Of a DNA stretch of 64,000 nt, positions 62,572-64,000 are shown piece after piece. The position numbers and the translations under genes were made by a program. The stretch's first letter is position 1. The number at the start of each line of letters is the position of its first letter. The stretch is from an uncultured Bacilli bacterium (GTDB lineage: Bacteria > Bacillota_I > Bacilli_A > RF39 > UBA660). The notes beneath the pieces were generated by a model. The model was given only the letters and a program-made list of their open reading frames with translations, ran no database searches and was not told the origin of the DNA. Location of the stretch: contig CAKPIT010000003.1 of the NCBI GenBank assembly GCA_934162445.1, forward strand, positions 1 to 64,000, written 5' to 3'.

Positions 62572-63680
62572 TGACATGTGATGCAGTTTATATTCATATT
62601 CCATTTTGCCGTAAAATTTGTGCTTATTGTGATTTCTGTAAAGTTTTATATAATAAAGAATATGTTATGTCATATTTAAAAGCTCTTGAAGAAGAAATAA
62701 TTTCTACTTATAAAGGAGAAGAAATAACTACTATTTATATTGGTGGTGGAACCCCCAGTAGTCTTAGTGAAGAAGAATTAATCAAACTCTTTGAAATTTT
62801 AAAACATTTTCATCTGGCCCAAAATTATGAATTAACTTTTGAAGCCAATAGTGATTCTCTTAACGAAGAAAAAATAAAGATTCTAAAAAAATATGGCGTC
62901 AATAGAGTAAGCATCGGTCTTGAAACCACTAAGCAAAATTTACAAAAAATATTGAAAAGAACTACTGATCAAACTGAAGTGAAAACTACTGTTGCCACCC
63001 TTAGAAAACATGGAATTACTAATATTAATTTAGATTTAATTTATGCAATTCCAAGTGAAACTATCAAAGATTTAACATCTGATTTAACTTTTCTTCTAAA
63101 ATTAAATGTCCCTCATATTTCCACTTATTCTTTAATTATTGAAGATAATACTCTTTTAAAGATAAAAGGTTTAAAGAATATATCATTAAGTTTAGATCGT
63201 AAAATGTATGATCATATTACTAAAACCTTAGAAAAAAATGGTTATAATCATTATGAAATATCTAATTTTGCTAAAAAAGGCTATGAATCACGCCACAATT
63301 TAAAATATTGGCAAAATAAACAATATTATGGCTTTGGAGTAGGAGCAAGTTCTTACCTAAATAACACCCGCTATACAACGACAAGAAGCCTCACCAAATA
63401 TTTAAAAGGTAAAAGTTTGACTAATGGTGAACACCTAAGCTTAACTGATACCATTAATTATGAAGTTATCCTTAATCTTCGAACCAGTTATGGTATCAAC
63501 AAGGAAGAATTCTTAAAAAAATATCATCAAAGTATTGATTCCTTATTTAATTACAAAGATTTAGTAACAAAAAAGATTCTGACTGAAACAGAGAAAACAA
63601 TTGCCGTTAATAAAGAATACTATTATGTTTTAAATGAGGTGATTCTAAAATTTCTTAATACTTTACAAACAAATGTTTAA
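62571..63680 (+). CDS. hemW: Radical SAM heme chaperone HemW-like
   Basis: Radical SAM protein with the family cluster motif C-x3-C-x2-C in HIPFCRKICAYCDFC, then IYIGGGTPSSLSEEEL, RVSIGLETTKQNLQKILKR, and the HemW-type C-terminal wing with YEISNFAKKGYESRHNLKYW. HemW proteins bind and deliver heme; they are not the oxygen-independent coproporphyrinogen oxidase, with which they are often confused. 369 residues. Its start overlaps the comEC stop by one base. Confidence 0.9.
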   Translation: MTCDAVYIHIPFCRKICAYCDFCKVLYNKEYVMSYLKALEEEIISTYKGEEITTIYIGGGTPSSLSEEELIKLFEILKHFHLAQNYELTFEANSDSLNEEKIKILKKYGVNRVSIGLETTKQNLQKILKRTTDQTEVKTTVATLRKHGITNINLDLIYAIPSETIKDLTSDLTFLLKLNVPHISTYSLIIEDNTLLKIKGLKNISLSLDRKMYDHITKTLEKNGYNHYEISNFAKKGYESRHNLKYWQNKQYYGFGVGASSYLNNTRYTTTRSLTKYLKGKSLTNGEHLSLTDTINYEVILNLRTSYGINKEEFLKKYHQSIDSLFNYKDLVTKKILTETEKTIAVNKEYYYVLNEVILKFLNTLQTNV

Positions 63681-63691
63681 AATGCTATAAT
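63662..63691 (+). promoter_or_regulatory. Promoter of the HD-type gene
   Basis: TTTACA (63662-63667), 18 bases, TATAAT (63686-63691) with TGC before it, an extended -10; it overlaps the hemW stop region. Confidence 0.65.
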
Positions 63692-63714
63692 AAAAGAGAA
63701 AGGTAGTGTATATT

Positions 63715-64000
63715 ATGATAGATACAGATAAGAAAGAAATATTTTATGATGAGATAAATTACTTAAAAAATGAGGATTTAAAAGAATCTTTAAAAAAACT
63801 AATAGATTTGTTACCTGAATATTTTTTCCATGAAGCAGCATCATCAACTGGTAAATATCATCCCAAATATGCTTTAGGGGAAGCAGGACTTTTAAGGCAT
63901 ACTAAAGCCGCTGTTAGAATCGGTTATGAATTATTACTTGATCCATCAATCGGTAATAAATACACCTCAAGAGAAAAAGATATGATGTTAATGGGCCTTG
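63715..64000 (+). CDS. HD-superfamily hydrolase-like protein, 3' end outside window
   Basis: About 95 residues are visible before the right edge. It opens MIDTDKKEIFYDEINYLK, then LPEYFFHEAASSTGKYHPKYALGEAGLLRHTKAAVRIGYELL, where the RHTKA His and a spaced later acidic pair would fit the first metal ligand of an HD hydrolase. AAAGGTAGTG precedes the ATG. The identity of the complete gene cannot be confirmed. Confidence 0.55.
   Translation, partial: MIDTDKKEIFYDEINYLKNEDLKESLKKLIDLLPEYFFHEAASSTGKYHPKYALGEAGLLRHTKAAVRIGYELLLDPSIGNKYTSREKDMMLMGL

Noticed and set aside
1..64000. CRISPR arrays, prophage, insertion sequences, origin boxes
   Set aside because: No regularly spaced direct repeats, transposase or phage genes, terminal inverted repeats or DnaA-box clusters were seen on reading both strands.

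Overview
The window is AT-rich, low-GC Gram-positive-type DNA. Ribosome binding sites are of the AGGAGG/GAGGTG type. TAA and TAG dominate the stops, but TGA also ends several solid genes (spoIIGA, 20007..20549, the glucosaminidase at 25317, the U32 gene at 32594), so the standard bacterial code applies rather than the mollicute code. Sporulation genes (spoIIGA, sigE, a YlbJ homologue, a YjcZ-type small protein), a pyruvate:ferredoxin oxidoreductase and a B. subtilis-like gene order around ftsA-ftsZ-spoIIGA-sigE, ylbJ/ylbL and the U32 pair near greA point to an anaerobic, probably gut-dwelling, uncultured member of the Bacilli (RF39/Erysipelotrichales-like). The lineage is an inference. I see no phage, insertion sequence or CRISPR array.

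Layout. 1-3.8 kb: ribosome assembly GTPase RbgA (cut by the left edge), RNase III, a small unknown gene and an RNase J paralogue that has lost catalytic residues. 3.9-7.1 kb: a HExxH protein of unknown function and a SipW-type/TasA-like surface protein with a duplicated C-terminal domain. 7.2-16 kb: a stripped-down division cluster (mraZ, rsmH, ftsL, a PASTA-domain PBP, an unknown gene, ftsA, ftsZ) followed by spoIIGA and sigE. mraZ carries three GTGG repeats spaced exactly 10 bp apart, a textbook MraZ operator. 16-21 kb: a NatAB-like ABC exporter, then a PilB-type ATPase divergent from two prepilin-like proteins. 21-23 kb: YlbJ and YlbL homologues. 23-30.2 kb: cell-surface block with an LCP-family glycopolymer ligase and a four-gene operon holding a dockerin-bearing glucosaminidase, a membrane-anchored cohesin-like protein, a coiled-coil membrane protein and a NAGPA-domain protein.

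30.2-39 kb: FtsK/SpoIIIE, the two U32 proteins expected to hydroxylate tRNA, a dGTPase-like HD protein, greA, a second HExxH protein, small proteins, trmL and tRNA-Leu(CAA). 39-47 kb: a DedA membrane protein, NifJ, UppS, a degenerate glycerophosphodiesterase-like protein and RecG. Two short RNAs of about 100 nt, each with its own promoter and terminator, flank the last two genes; they share an architecture and carry an 11-nt perfectly complementary segment. 47.6-51.3 kb: a 1219-residue protein ending in a metallophosphoesterase. 51-58.4 kb: a TtcA-like thiolase, a thioredoxin-like lipoprotein, a Phe T-box with pheS-pheT, a transglutaminase-like protein, peptide deformylase and a YjcZ-type protein. 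58.5-64 kb: FtsW, ComEA-ComEC, HemW and a truncated HD-type protein.

Most genes are housekeeping: division, wall synthesis, translation quality and RNA decay. The parts that look least described are the cohesin/dockerin autolysin operon, the paired C-rich small RNAs, the two HExxH paralogues, the giant metallophosphoesterase fusion and the minimal pilus-like locus. Starts were moved from the longest reading frame to an internal codon wherever a good ribosome binding site or an overlapping promoter or terminator argued for it.
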